Source: Lachnoclostridium sp.
GTDB lineage: Bacteria > Bacillota > Clostridia > Lachnospirales > Lachnospiraceae
Assembly: GCA_023665475.1 (NCBI GenBank)
Contig: JAMPEB010000003.1
Location: 186,001-250,000 of the forward strand
Direction: 5' to 3'
Length of the DNA stretch: 64,000 bases
Part shown: positions 17,891 to 25,694 of the stretch, in pieces
Numbering within the stretch: the stretch's first letter is position 1
How the letters are laid out: the number at the start of each line of letters is the position of its first letter
Notes under the pieces: model-generated
Database searches by the model: none
Told to the model about the DNA's origin: nothing
Seen by the model: the letters and a program-made list of their open reading frames with translations, nothing else
Program-made: the position numbers and the translations under genes

Positions 17891-18493
17891 GGGGGAATAT
17901 GGTGCCAGGGTAAAACGGATAAAATATCCCTGATCATGTTTGCATACCGGGCAAAGAGCCGGCGCTTTCGTCCCTTTATATACATAACCGCAGTTTAAAC
18001 ACATCCATTCTTCCTCCACATCGGATACAAAAAGCTTTCCTTCCTCCATAAATTGGGCAAACTTGCCAAAACGGTCCCCATGCAGCTTTTCAATCTCCGC
18101 AATCTGGGCAAAGGAAGCCGCAACCTGTAAAAATCCCTCTTCCTTTGCCTTCTCGCTAAAAGCCTTATAAACAGGGTCATGCTCCTCATATTCATTGTGC
18201 TGGGCCATGCGGAGAAGCCTCGACACATCCTCCGAAATATCCACAGGATAGCCGCCGTCTACCACAATCGTTTCCCCTGACAGTTCCTTCAAATGATTAT
18301 AAAAGATTTCGGCATGTTCCTGCTCCTGAGATGCCGTAAACGCGAATACGGCATGAATAACATGCAATCCGTTCTCCTTAGCCTGAGACGCCGCAAAAAC
18401 ATATCTGTTCCTTGCCTGACTCTCCCCCGCAAATGCCCGCATAAGATTCCCTTTCGTTTCACTGTCCTTAAATAAAATTGATGCGTCCGCCAA
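17885..18493 (-). CDS. rbr: Rubrerythrin
   Basis: 202-residue non-heme iron peroxidase that reduces hydrogen peroxide in anaerobes. The four-helix ferritin-like domain carries the di-iron ligands in AFAGESQARNRY, SQEQEHAEIF and EIEKLHGDRF. The C-terminal rubredoxin-like domain has CLNCGYVY and CPVCKHDQ (two Cys pairs for one iron). The start is a TTG at 18493 with AGGAGGG 8 bases upstream. Single gene; the intergenic region on its 5' side contains a multi-hairpin repeat. An oxidative-stress role fits a strict anaerobe. Confidence 0.95.
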   Translation of the reverse strand: MADASILFKDSETKGNLMRAFAGESQARNRYVFAASQAKENGLHVIHAVFAFTASQEQEHAEIFYNHLKELSGETIVVDGGYPVDISEDVSRLLRMAQHNEYEEHDPVYKAFSEKAKEEGFLQVAASFAQIAEIEKLHGDRFGKFAQFMEEGKLFVSDVEEEWMCLNCGYVYKGTKAPALCPVCKHDQGYFIRFTLAPYSPL

Positions 18494-18859
18494 AACAATT
18501 CCCTCCTATTCTTTCACAAATCCTCTTTATTTATAAATCTTTTATAGTATTTCCGAAAGATTGAAAAATATAACAGAAATAAAAATTATAGTTGTCTCAT
18601 TCCTAAAAAAAGAATAAAATAAAATTGTCAGGACATAAGTGTGAACGGAATGAAGATTTTCTAAGGTTGGAAAGTACCCAGCCTAAGAAAATCTAAATCA
18701 TTCCGAGAAGAATTTCTAAGCCCGCAAGAGGGTGTGTAAACACCCCTCTTCAGGACGCGGACTAAGAAATTCTAGATCTTCACACCGAAGAACGCAAAAA
18801 CCGCGTTCTTCACAGATTATTTGCACTGTCAACCAAAAGGCGGCGGAACGGAGATTACC
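18494..18859. other. Intergenic region between rubrerythrin and recombinase
   Basis: About 365 bases without a gene. The first 140 bases are AT-rich and must hold the leftward rubrerythrin promoter (a TATAAAA-like block near 18545). The rest is filled by the multi-hairpin repeat at 18639-18814. Confidence 0.6.
18639..18814 (+). repeat. Multi-hairpin intergenic repeat element, family A, copy 1
   Basis: Starts GTGTGAACGGAATGAAG and closes with CTTCACAC, so the outer ends pair. Inside are several nested hairpins: CGGAATGA/TCATTCCG enclosing AGATTTTCTAAGG/CCTAAGAAAATCT; then AGAATTTCTAAG/CTAAGAAATTCT enclosing an AAGAGG/CCTCTT hairpin; and beyond the closing arm GAAGAACGC/GCGTTCTTC. The first 68 bases are almost identical to a second copy read on the minus strand at 48392-48573, while the middle differs. 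It carries no plausible protein. Confidence 0.85.
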
Positions 18860-19930
18860 ATGGCGGTTATTAAATCAGAAAATTACCATGACGAACAAAA
18901 TAAGCAGAATATAATAAAACTGCGGGCGGTTTTGGATACTCTTCCCCCGTTTTGCAGAAACTATTTCCGTGGGATTGAAGAATACACTTCTTCCCGAACC
19001 AGACTTGCCTATGCCTATGACATCAGGCTGTTTTTTGAGTTTTTGCACGAAAAGAACAGTTCCCTTGCCAAAACGGATATCCGGGATTATCCTCTCTCTG
19101 TTCTCGACCGGGTTACCCGCGTAGACATTGAAGAGTACATGGAATATATCTCCCTTTACCAAAAAGACGGCAAGGATATCTCAAACGACGAAAGGGGAAA
19201 AGCCCGAAAATTGTCCGCCCTCAGAAGCTTCTACAATTATTTCTTTGAAAATGAACTGATTGAGAAAAATACCGCTGCTTTAATTCCCCTGCCCAAACGC
19301 CATGAAAAAGAAATCATCCGTCTGGAGCCAAACGAAGTGGCTATTTTGCTGGACCAAGTGGAAGCGGGAAGCAAATTGACAAAAAAAGAATTGGAATATC
19401 ATAAAAAGACAAAAATTCGGGATATTGCGCTTTTAACGCTCTTATTAGGAACCGGCATTCGCGTGTCCGAATGTGTAGGTTTGGATATACCGGATATCAA
19501 TTTTGATGTGGGCGGCATTAAAATCCGCAGGAAAGGCGGCTATGAAGCCGTGATTTATTTCGGTGAGGAAGTGGAAACTGCCCTCTTGGATTATCTGGAA
19601 GAACGAGACCATATCATTCCTGCCGAGGGGCATGAAAAGGCGCTCTTCCTCTCCCTGCAAAACCGTAGAATGGCGGTTCGCTCCGTGGAAAATCTTGTCA
19701 AGAAATATGCCTCCAGAGTGACTACCCTGAAAAAAATTACACCCCATAAACTTCGCAGCACTTACGGCACCACATTGTATCAGGAGACCGGGGATATTTA
19801 TCTGGTGGCGGATGTTTTGGGACATAAAGATGTAAATACCACCCGTAAACATTACGCCGCTCTGGAAGACGAACGCCGCCGCAGGGCCGCGGGTGTCGTC
19901 AAGCTGCGAGAAAAACACGGCAATGACTAA
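18860..19930 (+). CDS. Tyrosine recombinase (XerC/XerD-like integrase)
   Basis: 356-residue site-specific recombinase. The N-terminal SAM-like core-binding domain (about 1-140) includes TRLAYAYDIRLFFEFLHEK and SALRSFYNYFFENELIEKN. The catalytic domain has Arg in GTGIRVSE, HKLRSTYG (His-x-x-Arg), LGHKD (His), and the nucleophile Tyr in TRKHYAAL, so all key residues are present. The start at 18860 has GGAG 6 bases upstream; the longer frame from 18821 has no site. It could act at dif or at another target; no attachment site is seen. It lies directly after a family-A repeat and is convergent with the SOS-linked LysM gene, 7 bases apart. Confidence 0.9.
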   Translation: MAVIKSENYHDEQNKQNIIKLRAVLDTLPPFCRNYFRGIEEYTSSRTRLAYAYDIRLFFEFLHEKNSSLAKTDIRDYPLSVLDRVTRVDIEEYMEYISLYQKDGKDISNDERGKARKLSALRSFYNYFFENELIEKNTAALIPLPKRHEKEIIRLEPNEVAILLDQVEAGSKLTKKELEYHKKTKIRDIALLTLLLGTGIRVSECVGLDIPDINFDVGGIKIRRKGGYEAVIYFGEEVETALLDYLEERDHIIPAEGHEKALFLSLQNRRMAVRSVENLVKKYASRVTTLKKITPHKLRSTYGTTLYQETGDIYLVADVLGHKDVNTTRKHYAALEDERRRRAAGVVKLREKHGND

Positions 19931-19937
19931 AAGCCCG

Positions 19938-20330
19938 TTATCTGATGAATTCGGATGAGTAATAAGGAACCGTGATATGCTGTCCCGCATATAGCAGAGC
20001 GTCCTCCCCTATATGATTAATGCTGCACACCTCGGAAATATAAGCGTTCTTATCTTTATATCTGTCGGAATCCATATATTTGCCGGCAATGTCCCATAAA
20101 GTATCTCCGCTCTGCACCGCTATATCAGTATAGTATTTAAACGACATATCCCCGCCGCTGCCTGCGCTTGTCTTAATAGAACGGTAGGAAACGGCGCATA
20201 CTGTAATGAGACAGACCGATATCATGAGCATCATCACTTTCCGCCGGATTTCCTGCTGTCTGCGCAGTTTCCTCTTATAATAGCGCAACTCCCTATCTGT
20301 CATATCCGCAATATTTTTTCTTGTTCTCAT
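19938..20330 (-). CDS. yneA: YneA-like LysM protein, probable SOS cell-division inhibitor
   Basis: 130 residues: a basic cytoplasmic start, one membrane helix (KVMMLMISVCLITVCAVSY), then an extracytoplasmic LysM domain (YTDIAVQSGDTLWDIAGKYM ... AGQHITVPY) that binds peptidoglycan. In Bacillus subtilis the protein YneA has the same plan, is divergent from lexA and blocks division during the SOS response. Gene position here is identical: divergent from lexA with a LexA-box-rich spacer. The promoter on this side is consensus and contains a LexA box in its spacer. The assignment is by context and architecture; sequence conservation in this family is low. Confidence 0.8.
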   Translation of the reverse strand: MRTRKNIADMTDRELRYYKRKLRRQQEIRRKVMMLMISVCLITVCAVSYRSIKTSAGSGGDMSFKYYTDIAVQSGDTLWDIAGKYMDSDRYKDKNAYISEVCSINHIGEDALLYAGQHITVPYYSSEFIR

Positions 20331-20380
20331 AATCTCTCCTCCTGACTAAAATATTTATATTCCTGTATAGCCGCCGCAAG

Positions 20381-20482
20381 GAATGTATGTTCGCAAACAT
20401 TTGTTCTTGATATTTTCATTATAGCGAACATATATTCTGTTGTCAAGAGAAAAATCGAACATATTTTTGGAATATATGTTTG
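20381..20482. promoter_or_regulatory. Shared SOS operator region with several LexA-type boxes
   Basis: Sites with the Gram-positive LexA core GAAC-N4-GTTC, each with few deviations: GAATGTATGTTC (20381-20392), AAACATTTGTTC (20395-20406), GAACATATATTC (20426-20437), GAACATATTTTT (20457-20468) and GAATATATGTTT (20470-20481). They cover the promoters of both yneA and lexA. Confidence 0.8.
20418..20446 (-). promoter_or_regulatory. Consensus promoter of the yneA-like gene, overlapped by a LexA box
   Basis: On the minus strand TTGACA (20446-20441), 17 bases, TATAAT (20423-20418): a perfect sigma-A promoter. The spacer is almost entirely the LexA box GAATATATGTTC. Such a strong promoter needs tight repression, fitting a damage-induced division block. 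Confidence 0.85.
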
Positions 20483-20508
20483 CTTTTTTGAATCATATAT
20501 GTTATACT
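20480..20508 (+). promoter_or_regulatory. Promoter of lexA
   Basis: TTGCTT (20480-20485), 17 bases, TATACT (20503-20508) on the plus strand. The -35 box overlaps the LexA-like site GAATATATGTTT, consistent with autorepression. The leader to the ATG at 20671 is about 155 bases and carries two hairpins. Confidence 0.65.
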
Positions 20509-20542
20509 GAATGTGTTATAAAACATAAACTATTTACTTGAA

Positions 20543-20621
20543 GTCAATACCCCGCTGCAAACAACGGGATATTGACCCTCGCGGCATTCGCCAACCGCCC
20601 ATGCAAGCATGGCCGTTTGGC
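20543..20621 (+). promoter_or_regulatory. Double hairpin in the lexA 5' leader
   Basis: First hairpin GTCAATACCCCG/CGGGATATTGAC with one bulge (20543-20576). Second hairpin GCCAACCG.CCATGC/GCATGG.CGTTTGGC (20590-20621). There is no U-run after either, so they are not simple terminators. No similarity to a known riboswitch was recognised. Confidence 0.55.
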
Positions 20622-20670
20622 TCATTGTTTGTGAGAATAAATACCGCAAAGCGGACAAGGAGGTATCATT

Positions 20671-21288
20671 ATGGGATATGGCAAGATTTCTGCCAAACAA
20701 CAGGAAATATTAGATTACATTAAAGAAGAGATATTGAAGAAAGGCTATCCGCCTACCGTTCGTGAGATTTGTGAGACCGTAAAGTTAAAATCCACTTCCT
20801 CCGTACATTCTCATCTGGAGACTCTGGAGAAAAACGGATACATCCGCCGCGATCCCACCAAACCCCGCGCCATTGAAATTTGCGACGACAGCTTTCAGAT
20901 GGTACGGACAGAGATGATCAGCCTGCCTGTTATCGGGAATGTTGCCGCCGGACAGCCGATTCTTGCCGAGGAAAACATACAGGAATATTTTCCCGTCCCT
21001 GCGGATTTAGTTCCCAAAGGTGAGTCTTTTATTTTAAATGTGCGCGGCGATTCCATGATAAACGCCGGAATCTTTAACGGCGACCGCGTGTTTGTCAATT
21101 CCGCTTCCACCGCCCAAAACGGTCAGATCGTGGTTGCATTAATTGACGATTCCGCCACCGTAAAAACCTATTACAAGGAAAACGGACATATCCGCCTGCA
21201 GCCGGAAAACGATACTATGGAGCCCATTATCGTAAACGACTGCCAGATTTTGGGAACCGTTTTCGGAGTGTTCCGCTTTTATCGCTGA
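20671..21288 (+). CDS. lexA: LexA repressor
   Basis: 205-residue SOS repressor. The N-terminal winged helix (1-65) contains [16 protein letters not shown] and [19 protein letters not shown]. The autocleavage site is Ala93-Gly94 in NVAAGQP, with catalytic Ser128 (RGDSMINAG) and Lys165 (SATVKTYY). Length and motifs are normal, so it should be cleaved on RecA activation. AAGGAGG lies 7 bases before the ATG. It is divergent from the yneA-like gene and likely represses both through the boxes between them. Confidence 0.97.
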   Translation: MGYGKISAKQQEILDYIKEEILKKGYPPTVREICETVKLKSTSSVHSHLETLEKNGYIRRDPTKPRAIEICDDSFQMVRTEMISLPVIGNVAAGQPILAEENIQEYFPVPADLVPKGESFILNVRGDSMINAGIFNGDRVFVNSASTAQNGQIVVALIDDSATVKTYYKENGHIRLQPENDTMEPIIVNDCQILGTVFGVFRFYR

Positions 21289-21397
21289 CAATTTTTCTCA
21301 TAGAATAAATTTTTTCATAATGGGCAATCTATGTATGTAACTATCAACAGATGTTACATCTGCAAAAAAGAGCGAGATGCGCGGAAATGAGGGTAAT

Positions 21398-21610
21398 ATG
21401 GATAATAAAGCTTTAAATTGTATTGCTCTTACTATTGCTATTATCGGAGCGCTTAACTGGGGGTTAATCGGTATCTTCCGCTTTGACTTGGTTGCCTTTA
21501 TCTTCGGCAACATGTCATGGCTGTCCAGACTTGTCTATATTATTGTAGGTGTAGTCGGTCTTTACCTTTTAACTTTCTATATGCGGCTGTCCGACAGCTC
21601 AAACAGCTAA
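21398..21610 (+). CDS. DUF378 small membrane protein
   Basis: 70 residues with two membrane helices. The family signature is at the start (LNCIALTIAIIGALNWGLIG), then FDLVAFIFG and a second helix (LVYIIVGVVGLYLLTFY). Function unknown. The start at 21398 has GAGGGT just before it; a longer in-frame start at 21377 adds residues outside the family. It is followed by a strong terminator. Confidence 0.85.
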   Translation: MDNKALNCIALTIAIIGALNWGLIGIFRFDLVAFIFGNMSWLSRLVYIIVGVVGLYLLTFYMRLSDSSNS

Positions 21611-21646
21611 ACTGCAAACTCCGCTTTATAGCAGTAAAGAGCCAGA

Positions 21647-21689
21647 AATGCCTTCGGTTTTATTCATTAATGAAAACCGAAGGCATTTT
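21647..21689. terminator. Bidirectional terminator
   Basis: Perfect stem AATGCCTTCGGTTTT / AAAACCGAAGGCATT with an ATTCATTAATG loop and T-run on the plus side (and an A-rich base for the reverse). It separates the DUF378 gene from convergent rsfS. Confidence 0.85.
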
Positions 21690-21700
21690 ACTCTTCCAAT

Positions 21701-22066
21701 CTATACTTCTCTTTTTAGTAAATCCGCGTCTATCTGTCTGCCATCCCTCCAGATACGCTCCAAATCGTAAAGCAGCCTGTTTTCCTTATCAAAAATATGA
21801 ACAATGACATCTACAAAATCAATCAAAATCCAATTTGCCGTATCATACCCTTCAATCTGCTTCTCCGGATATCCTGCCCGCCCAAGCTTTTCCTGCACAT
21901 TATCGCAGATTGCCTGAATCTGGTTCTTATTATTTCCTCCGGCGATAATAAAATAGTCTGCAATGACAGATACTTCACTGATATCAATTACCCTGATATC
22001 TTCTGCTTTCTTATCCTCCAATGCCGCTATAACAAGCCGTGCCATCTCCTGCGATTTATTTTCCAT
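21701..22066 (-). CDS. rsfS: Ribosomal silencing factor RsfS
   Basis: 121-residue protein that binds L14 and blocks subunit joining when nutrients are short. Family core: ALEDKKAEDIRVIDISEVS, then ADYFIIAGGNNKNQIQAICDNV and the ANWILIDFVDVIVHIFDKENR strand. Complete in length. GGAGG lies 7 bases before the ATG. It is the last gene of the obgE-yhbY-nadD-yqeK-rsfS series and ends at a strong terminator. Confidence 0.95.
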   Translation of the reverse strand: MENKSQEMARLVIAALEDKKAEDIRVIDISEVSVIADYFIIAGGNNKNQIQAICDNVQEKLGRAGYPEKQIEGYDTANWILIDFVDVIVHIFDKENRLLYDLERIWRDGRQIDADLLKREV

Positions 22067-22107
22067 CGTAGTTCCTCCGATTTCTTTTTGTTTCTACTTA
22101 TCAGGCG

Positions 22108-22683
22108 CTATTTTTGCAAAGCCTTGTAATATTCATAGGTCTTCTGGGTCATGGGATCGATTTCTCCGCTGCCTCCATGCAAATAATCAAGAGTGTCCTC
22201 CAAAATTTTAAGCAGCGCCAGATCCAAGTCCTCAAAAGCTAATTTTCTGATTTCTGCCAGATTAGGCGCCTGCTTTCTGCCGGGCTCAATATAATCGGCA
22301 ATAAAAATAATTTTCTCCAAAGGACTCATGCCCGGTCTGCCCGTGGTATGATTTAGTATGGCATTGATAACATCAGGATTTCTTACTCCGTATTCCTGCA
22401 TGGCAAGGTAACTCCCCACCTTCGGATGCAGCAGAAAAGGATTGCGTCTCTCCACCTCGTTCATGCTGATATTGTGCTTTTCACAGATGGACAGTCTCTT
22501 TTTATCCGACATGCATTTTGCACAGTCATGTAACAATCCCGCCAACCGGGCATCTCCTATGGAAACATTATATTTCATGGCAAGCGCAGCCGCAGTGTAT
22601 TCCACTCCCAGCGTATGCTCATACCTTTTGGCGTCCAATGTTTTTTCCATGGATTTTCTGATTTTCTTTAAATCACTTTTCAT
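22108..22683 (-). CDS. yqeK: HD-domain Ap4A hydrolase YqeK
   Basis: 191-residue HD-family hydrolase that cleaves diadenosine tetraphosphate symmetrically to ADP. The metal motifs are RYEHTLGVEYTAAALA, LLHDCAK (the HD pair) and the second His cluster in NAILNHTTGR; PLEKIIFIADYIEPGR near the end is the family signature. The ATG at 22683 is preferred; an upstream TTG (22707) would sit deeper in nadD. Even so it overlaps the nadD end by 11 bases, implying coupled translation. Confidence 0.93.
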   Translation of the reverse strand: MKSDLKKIRKSMEKTLDAKRYEHTLGVEYTAAALAMKYNVSIGDARLAGLLHDCAKCMSDKKRLSICEKHNISMNEVERRNPFLLHPKVGSYLAMQEYGVRNPDVINAILNHTTGRPGMSPLEKIIFIADYIEPGRKQAPNLAEIRKLAFEDLDLALLKILEDTLDYLHGGSGEIDPMTQKTYEYYKALQK

Positions 22684-23284
22684 TCCGGTAAAATCCTTTT
22701 TCCTCAATGTAGTAAAGTACCTTGTCCGGCACCAGATAACGGATGCTCTTTCCGTTTCGCACTCTCTCCCTTAAATCCGTGGATGAAATTTCAAGATTTA
22801 AGAAAGGCAGCAGTTTGATTTCCGCTCCGTATTTATGCCGCAGTTTTTCTATTTGGGACCCCATATCGGCAATGTCTGCGCCGTTTCGCACAGCCGCTAT
22901 GATTTTGGCATTGGAAAAAATGCGTTCGGGATGCTTCCATGTCTCTATGGCAAAGAGACAGTCCGCCCCAAAAAGGAAGAAAAACTCTTCCCCGGGATAC
23001 TCCTTTTTTAGTTCCTCCAAAGTCTCATAGCTGTATGAATATCCGTCTCTTTTTATCTCTATATCAAGACATCGCATTCTTGGGTTTCCCAGAGCGGCAA
23101 GTCTTGTCATTTCATAACGCTCCGCGGAAGAAAGGACTTCTCTGTCCTTCTTCATATACGAACATCCTGTAGGAACAAACCAGACCTCATCCAACCCTTC
23201 CTCGTCCATGGCAAACTGTGCCAGCGCAAGATGCCCTATATGAATGGGATCGAAAGTTCCGCCCATGATACCGATTTTCCTCAT
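22673..23284 (-). CDS. nadD: Nicotinate-nucleotide adenylyltransferase
   Basis: 203-residue enzyme joining nicotinate mononucleotide and ATP in NAD synthesis. The nucleotidyl-transferase signature GGTFDPIHIGHLALA is complete (His pair in IHIGH), and the C-terminal ISSTDLRERVRNGKSIRYLVP contains the ISSTxxR motif. Standard length. It lies between yhbY and yqeK as in most Firmicutes; overlap with yqeK is 11 bases. Confidence 0.96.
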   Translation of the reverse strand: MRKIGIMGGTFDPIHIGHLALAQFAMDEEGLDEVWFVPTGCSYMKKDREVLSSAERYEMTRLAALGNPRMRCLDIEIKRDGYSYSYETLEELKKEYPGEEFFFLFGADCLFAIETWKHPERIFSNAKIIAAVRNGADIADMGSQIEKLRHKYGAEIKLLPFLNLEISSTDLRERVRNGKSIRYLVPDKVLYYIEEKGFYRNEK

Positions 23285-23300
23285 ACCTAATACCCCTTAC

Positions 23301-23600
23301 CTACTTTTTGGGTAATTCAATTCTGGGCTTGTCTTTGTCAGGACGGTACAGTACAATTTTTCTGCCCATGACATGTACCACCTCGGAACGGGTTCTGCCC
23401 GCTATGGTATCCGCAATCACCACCGGCTCCTCCAGACAATTCTTAAGGACTGCAATTTTAATCAATTCGTTATTGTGAAAGCACTCCTCAATGGCGTTTG
23501 TAACCTCCGGCGTCAGACTTGCCTTTCCTATCTGGAAAACCGGAGTTAGATTACTCGCGAGGCTTTTCAAATATGCTCTCTGTTTGCTGTTTAATTCCAT
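23301..23600 (-). CDS. yhbY: YhbY/YqeI family RNA-binding protein
   Basis: 99-residue CRS1-YhbY (CRM) domain protein that associates with the pre-50S ribosome. Signature: LNSKQRAYLKSLASNLTPVF at the start, QIGKASLTPEV, and a GRKIVLYRP strand near the end. GAGGAAATT precedes the ATG. It sits between obgE and nadD, so it belongs to the ribosome-assembly group of this operon. Confidence 0.93.
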   Translation of the reverse strand: MELNSKQRAYLKSLASNLTPVFQIGKASLTPEVTNAIEECFHNNELIKIAVLKNCLEEPVVIADTIAGRTRSEVVHVMGRKIVLYRPDKDKPRIELPKK

Positions 23601-23650
23601 AATTTCCTCATTTCCGTGCTGCTATTCACTGTTGTCTGTCTCAACACTGA

Positions 23651-24946
23651 TTACTTGTAATAATCAAAGGAAAGCCCATACATACGCACCGCATCCCCCT
23701 CTTTTATGCCGAGATTTTCCAATTCCTGCAAAATCCCTTGCTCTTTCAGGAAATTTTGGAAAAAGCGAAAGCCTTTTTCACTGTCAAGATTGGTGTAACC
23801 CAGCATTTTTTCAATCCGGGGACCTTCCACCACATATTCATCTTTTTCCCCATCATAGGTGACTGTATAAGGTTCATCCATATTCCGAAGCTCTTCGTCC
23901 GGAAAATATTCCTGCGCAAAAACCGTGGGCTCTTCCCCCAATTTCTCCAACATCTCCCCCACATAATACAAAAGCTCTTTAACACCTTCTCCCGTAACCG
24001 CGGAAATCGGAAAGACCCTGATTCCCTTTGGTTCAAATTCCTTCCTGATGGCATCCAGGGAAGACAATTCCCCGGAGTCCGTAAACATGACATCTATTTT
24101 GTTGGCGGCAATGACCTGAGGTCTCTTTGCTATTTCGGGATTATATGCCTCCAGTTCCTTATTGATGGCATAGATATCCTCAACAGGATTCCTCCCCTCG
24201 GTGCCGGGGGCATCCACAATATGAATCATCACTTTTGTACGCTCTATATGGCGCAAAAACTCATGTCCCAGCCCCACTCCTTCGGAAGCGCCCTCAATCA
24301 GACCGGGAATATCCGCAATGACAAATCCCTTTGAGCCGTCTAAATCCACTACTCCCAGATTAGGGTTCAGCGTTGTAAAATGATAATTGGCAATCTTTGG
24401 TCTGGCATTGGTAACTCTGGACAAAAAAGTAGATTTTCCTACATTGGGAAATCCTACCAGCCCAACATCGGCAATGACCTTTAACTCCAAAAGGAGTTCC
24501 AGCTCCTTTGCCGGCTGACCGGGCTGGGCGTATTTGGGAGCCTGCATGGTGCTGGTGGCGTAATGCTGATTACCGCTTCCTCCCCTTCCGCCTTCAAGGA
24601 GCACAATACGCCGGTTTTCTCCGGACATATCCGTGATAACCTTGCCGCTCCCGGCTTCCTTTATGACGGTTCCCTGAGGAACTTTTATCACGATATCATT
24701 TCCATCCCTGCCCCTGCAGTTCTTTTTACTGCCCGGTTCTCCGTCCTGCGCCTGATACTTGCGGATATGTCTGAAATCTATCAATGTGTTCAATCCCTCG
24801 TCTACCACAAAGATAACATCTCCTCCGCGCCCTCCGTCTCCGCCGTCGGGGCCGCCGTTCGGAACATATTTTTCACGGCGGAAGGACACATGTCCGTCTC
24901 CTCCTTTGCCGCTTCTTACATATATCTTAGCTCTGTCTGCAAACAT
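23651..24946 (-). CDS. obgE: GTPase Obg (CgtA)
   Basis: 431-residue essential GTPase in 50S assembly and stress control. The Gly-rich Obg domain (1-158) includes GGRGGSGNQHYATS. The G domain has GFPNVGKSTFLS (P-loop), DIPGLIEGA and AANKID. A C-terminal OCT domain (about 350-431) follows. GGAG is placed 6 bases before the ATG. A strong hairpin lies between rpmA and this gene, so it may be expressed at a lower level than the ribosomal protein genes. Confidence 0.97.
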   Translation of the reverse strand: MFADRAKIYVRSGKGGDGHVSFRREKYVPNGGPDGGDGGRGGDVIFVVDEGLNTLIDFRHIRKYQAQDGEPGSKKNCRGRDGNDIVIKVPQGTVIKEAGSGKVITDMSGENRRIVLLEGGRGGSGNQHYATSTMQAPKYAQPGQPAKELELLLELKVIADVGLVGFPNVGKSTFLSRVTNARPKIANYHFTTLNPNLGVVDLDGSKGFVIADIPGLIEGASEGVGLGHEFLRHIERTKVMIHIVDAPGTEGRNPVEDIYAINKELEAYNPEIAKRPQVIAANKIDVMFTDSGELSSLDAIRKEFEPKGIRVFPISAVTGEGVKELLYYVGEMLEKLGEEPTVFAQEYFPDEELRNMDEPYTVTYDGEKDEYVVEGPRIEKMLGYTNLDSEKGFRFFQNFLKEQGILQELENLGIKEGDAVRMYGLSFDYYK

Positions 24947-24960
24947 CCGATACTCCTTTT

Positions 24961-25020
24961 AAAGTAAAAAAGGAGCTGCCGCATTATGAGTTAGTGCCTG
25001 AAATTCCATAATGTGACAGC
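24961..25020 (-). terminator. Terminator or attenuator between rpmA and obgE
   Basis: On the minus strand the stem GCTGTCACATTATG / CATAATGCGGCAGC (two G-U pairs) is followed by TCCTTTTTTACTTT, a proper U-run. The obgE ATG is only about 15 bases past the U-run, so readthrough or a promoter inside rpmA is needed for obgE. Confidence 0.8.
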
Positions 25021-25035
25021 CCTTAAGTAATTCAA

Positions 25036-25320
25036 TTACTGCTCCACAGGATACACGGAAGCCTGCTTTTTATCTCTTCCTTTTCTTTCAAAACGAAGAA
25101 CTCCATCCGTCAACGCATATAAGGTATCATCACCGCCGATACCGACATTGACGCCGGGATGAATCTTGGTTCCCCGCTGTCTGTAAAGAATATTTCCTGC
25201 TTTTACGAACTGTCCGTCCGCTCTCTTTGCACCTAATCTTTTGGATTCGGAATCCCTGCCGTTCTTGGTAGAGCCCACACCCTTTTTATGAGCAAAAAAT
25301 TGAAGGTTCAAATTTAACAT
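25036..25320 (-). CDS. rpmA: 50S ribosomal protein L27 (with cleavable N-terminus)
   Basis: 94 residues. The N-terminus [18 protein letters not shown] carries the Firmicutes extension that must be cut after FF to expose the AHKKG end, which reaches the peptidyl-transferase centre. The rest matches L27 ([29 protein letters not shown]). The protease that performs this cut, Prp, is encoded directly upstream with 3 bases between the genes. GGAGG is 8 bases before the ATG. Confidence 0.97.
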   Translation of the reverse strand: MLNLNLQFFAHKKGVGSTKNGRDSESKRLGAKRADGQFVKAGNILYRQRGTKIHPGVNVGIGGDDTLYALTDGVLRFERKGRDKKQASVYPVEQ

Positions 25321-25323
25321 GGT

Positions 25324-25689
25324 TTACACCTCCTCAAATCTTATTTGTAAATACTGCCTGCCGTATTTTTTGCTGAGATTCTCAAGGGAATATACCAGTG
25401 AATCCATCAAAAATACCGACTTTTCCTGCAGCGGCTCGCAAAAATCACATCTGATAAAGCCATCCTCTTCATTGGAAACCACTTTCAATTTCTCTCCCGC
25501 CAACTCTTCCAGAGAATTAACGGTGCTGATAACTAACGCTGAGATAGCGGCGCAAAGAATATCGCCTTCCAAAATATCAGTGGAATCTTTTTTCCCAAAC
25601 AGCTTCTTTTTTGGGTACTGCGCATGTCCCATACAGAGAAAGCCCCTGTAGGTGTTACTGTCATCCTTCTTAATTACAATCGTTGTCAT
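25324..25689 (-). CDS. prp: Ribosomal-processing cysteine protease Prp
   Basis: 121-residue Cys protease (YsxB family) that removes the N-terminal extension of L27. The catalytic His is in GHAQYP (about residue 22) and the catalytic Cys in DILCAAISAL (about residue 47). Situated between rplU and rpmA, exactly where the family occurs, five bases after the rplU stop. The leading codons have a weak ribosome-binding site, suggesting coupling to rplU translation. Confidence 0.95.
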   Translation of the reverse strand: MTTIVIKKDDSNTYRGFLCMGHAQYPKKKLFGKKDSTDILEGDILCAAISALVISTVNSLEELAGEKLKVVSNEEDGFIRCDFCEPLQEKSVFLMDSLVYSLENLSKKYGRQYLQIRFEEV

Positions 25690-25694
25690 AATGA

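Noticed and set aside
18639-18860. Attachment site for an integrated element next to the recombinase
   Set aside because: No matching direct repeat flanks a block of foreign genes; the nearest copy of the sequence lies 30 kb away, inverted, with housekeeping genes between.
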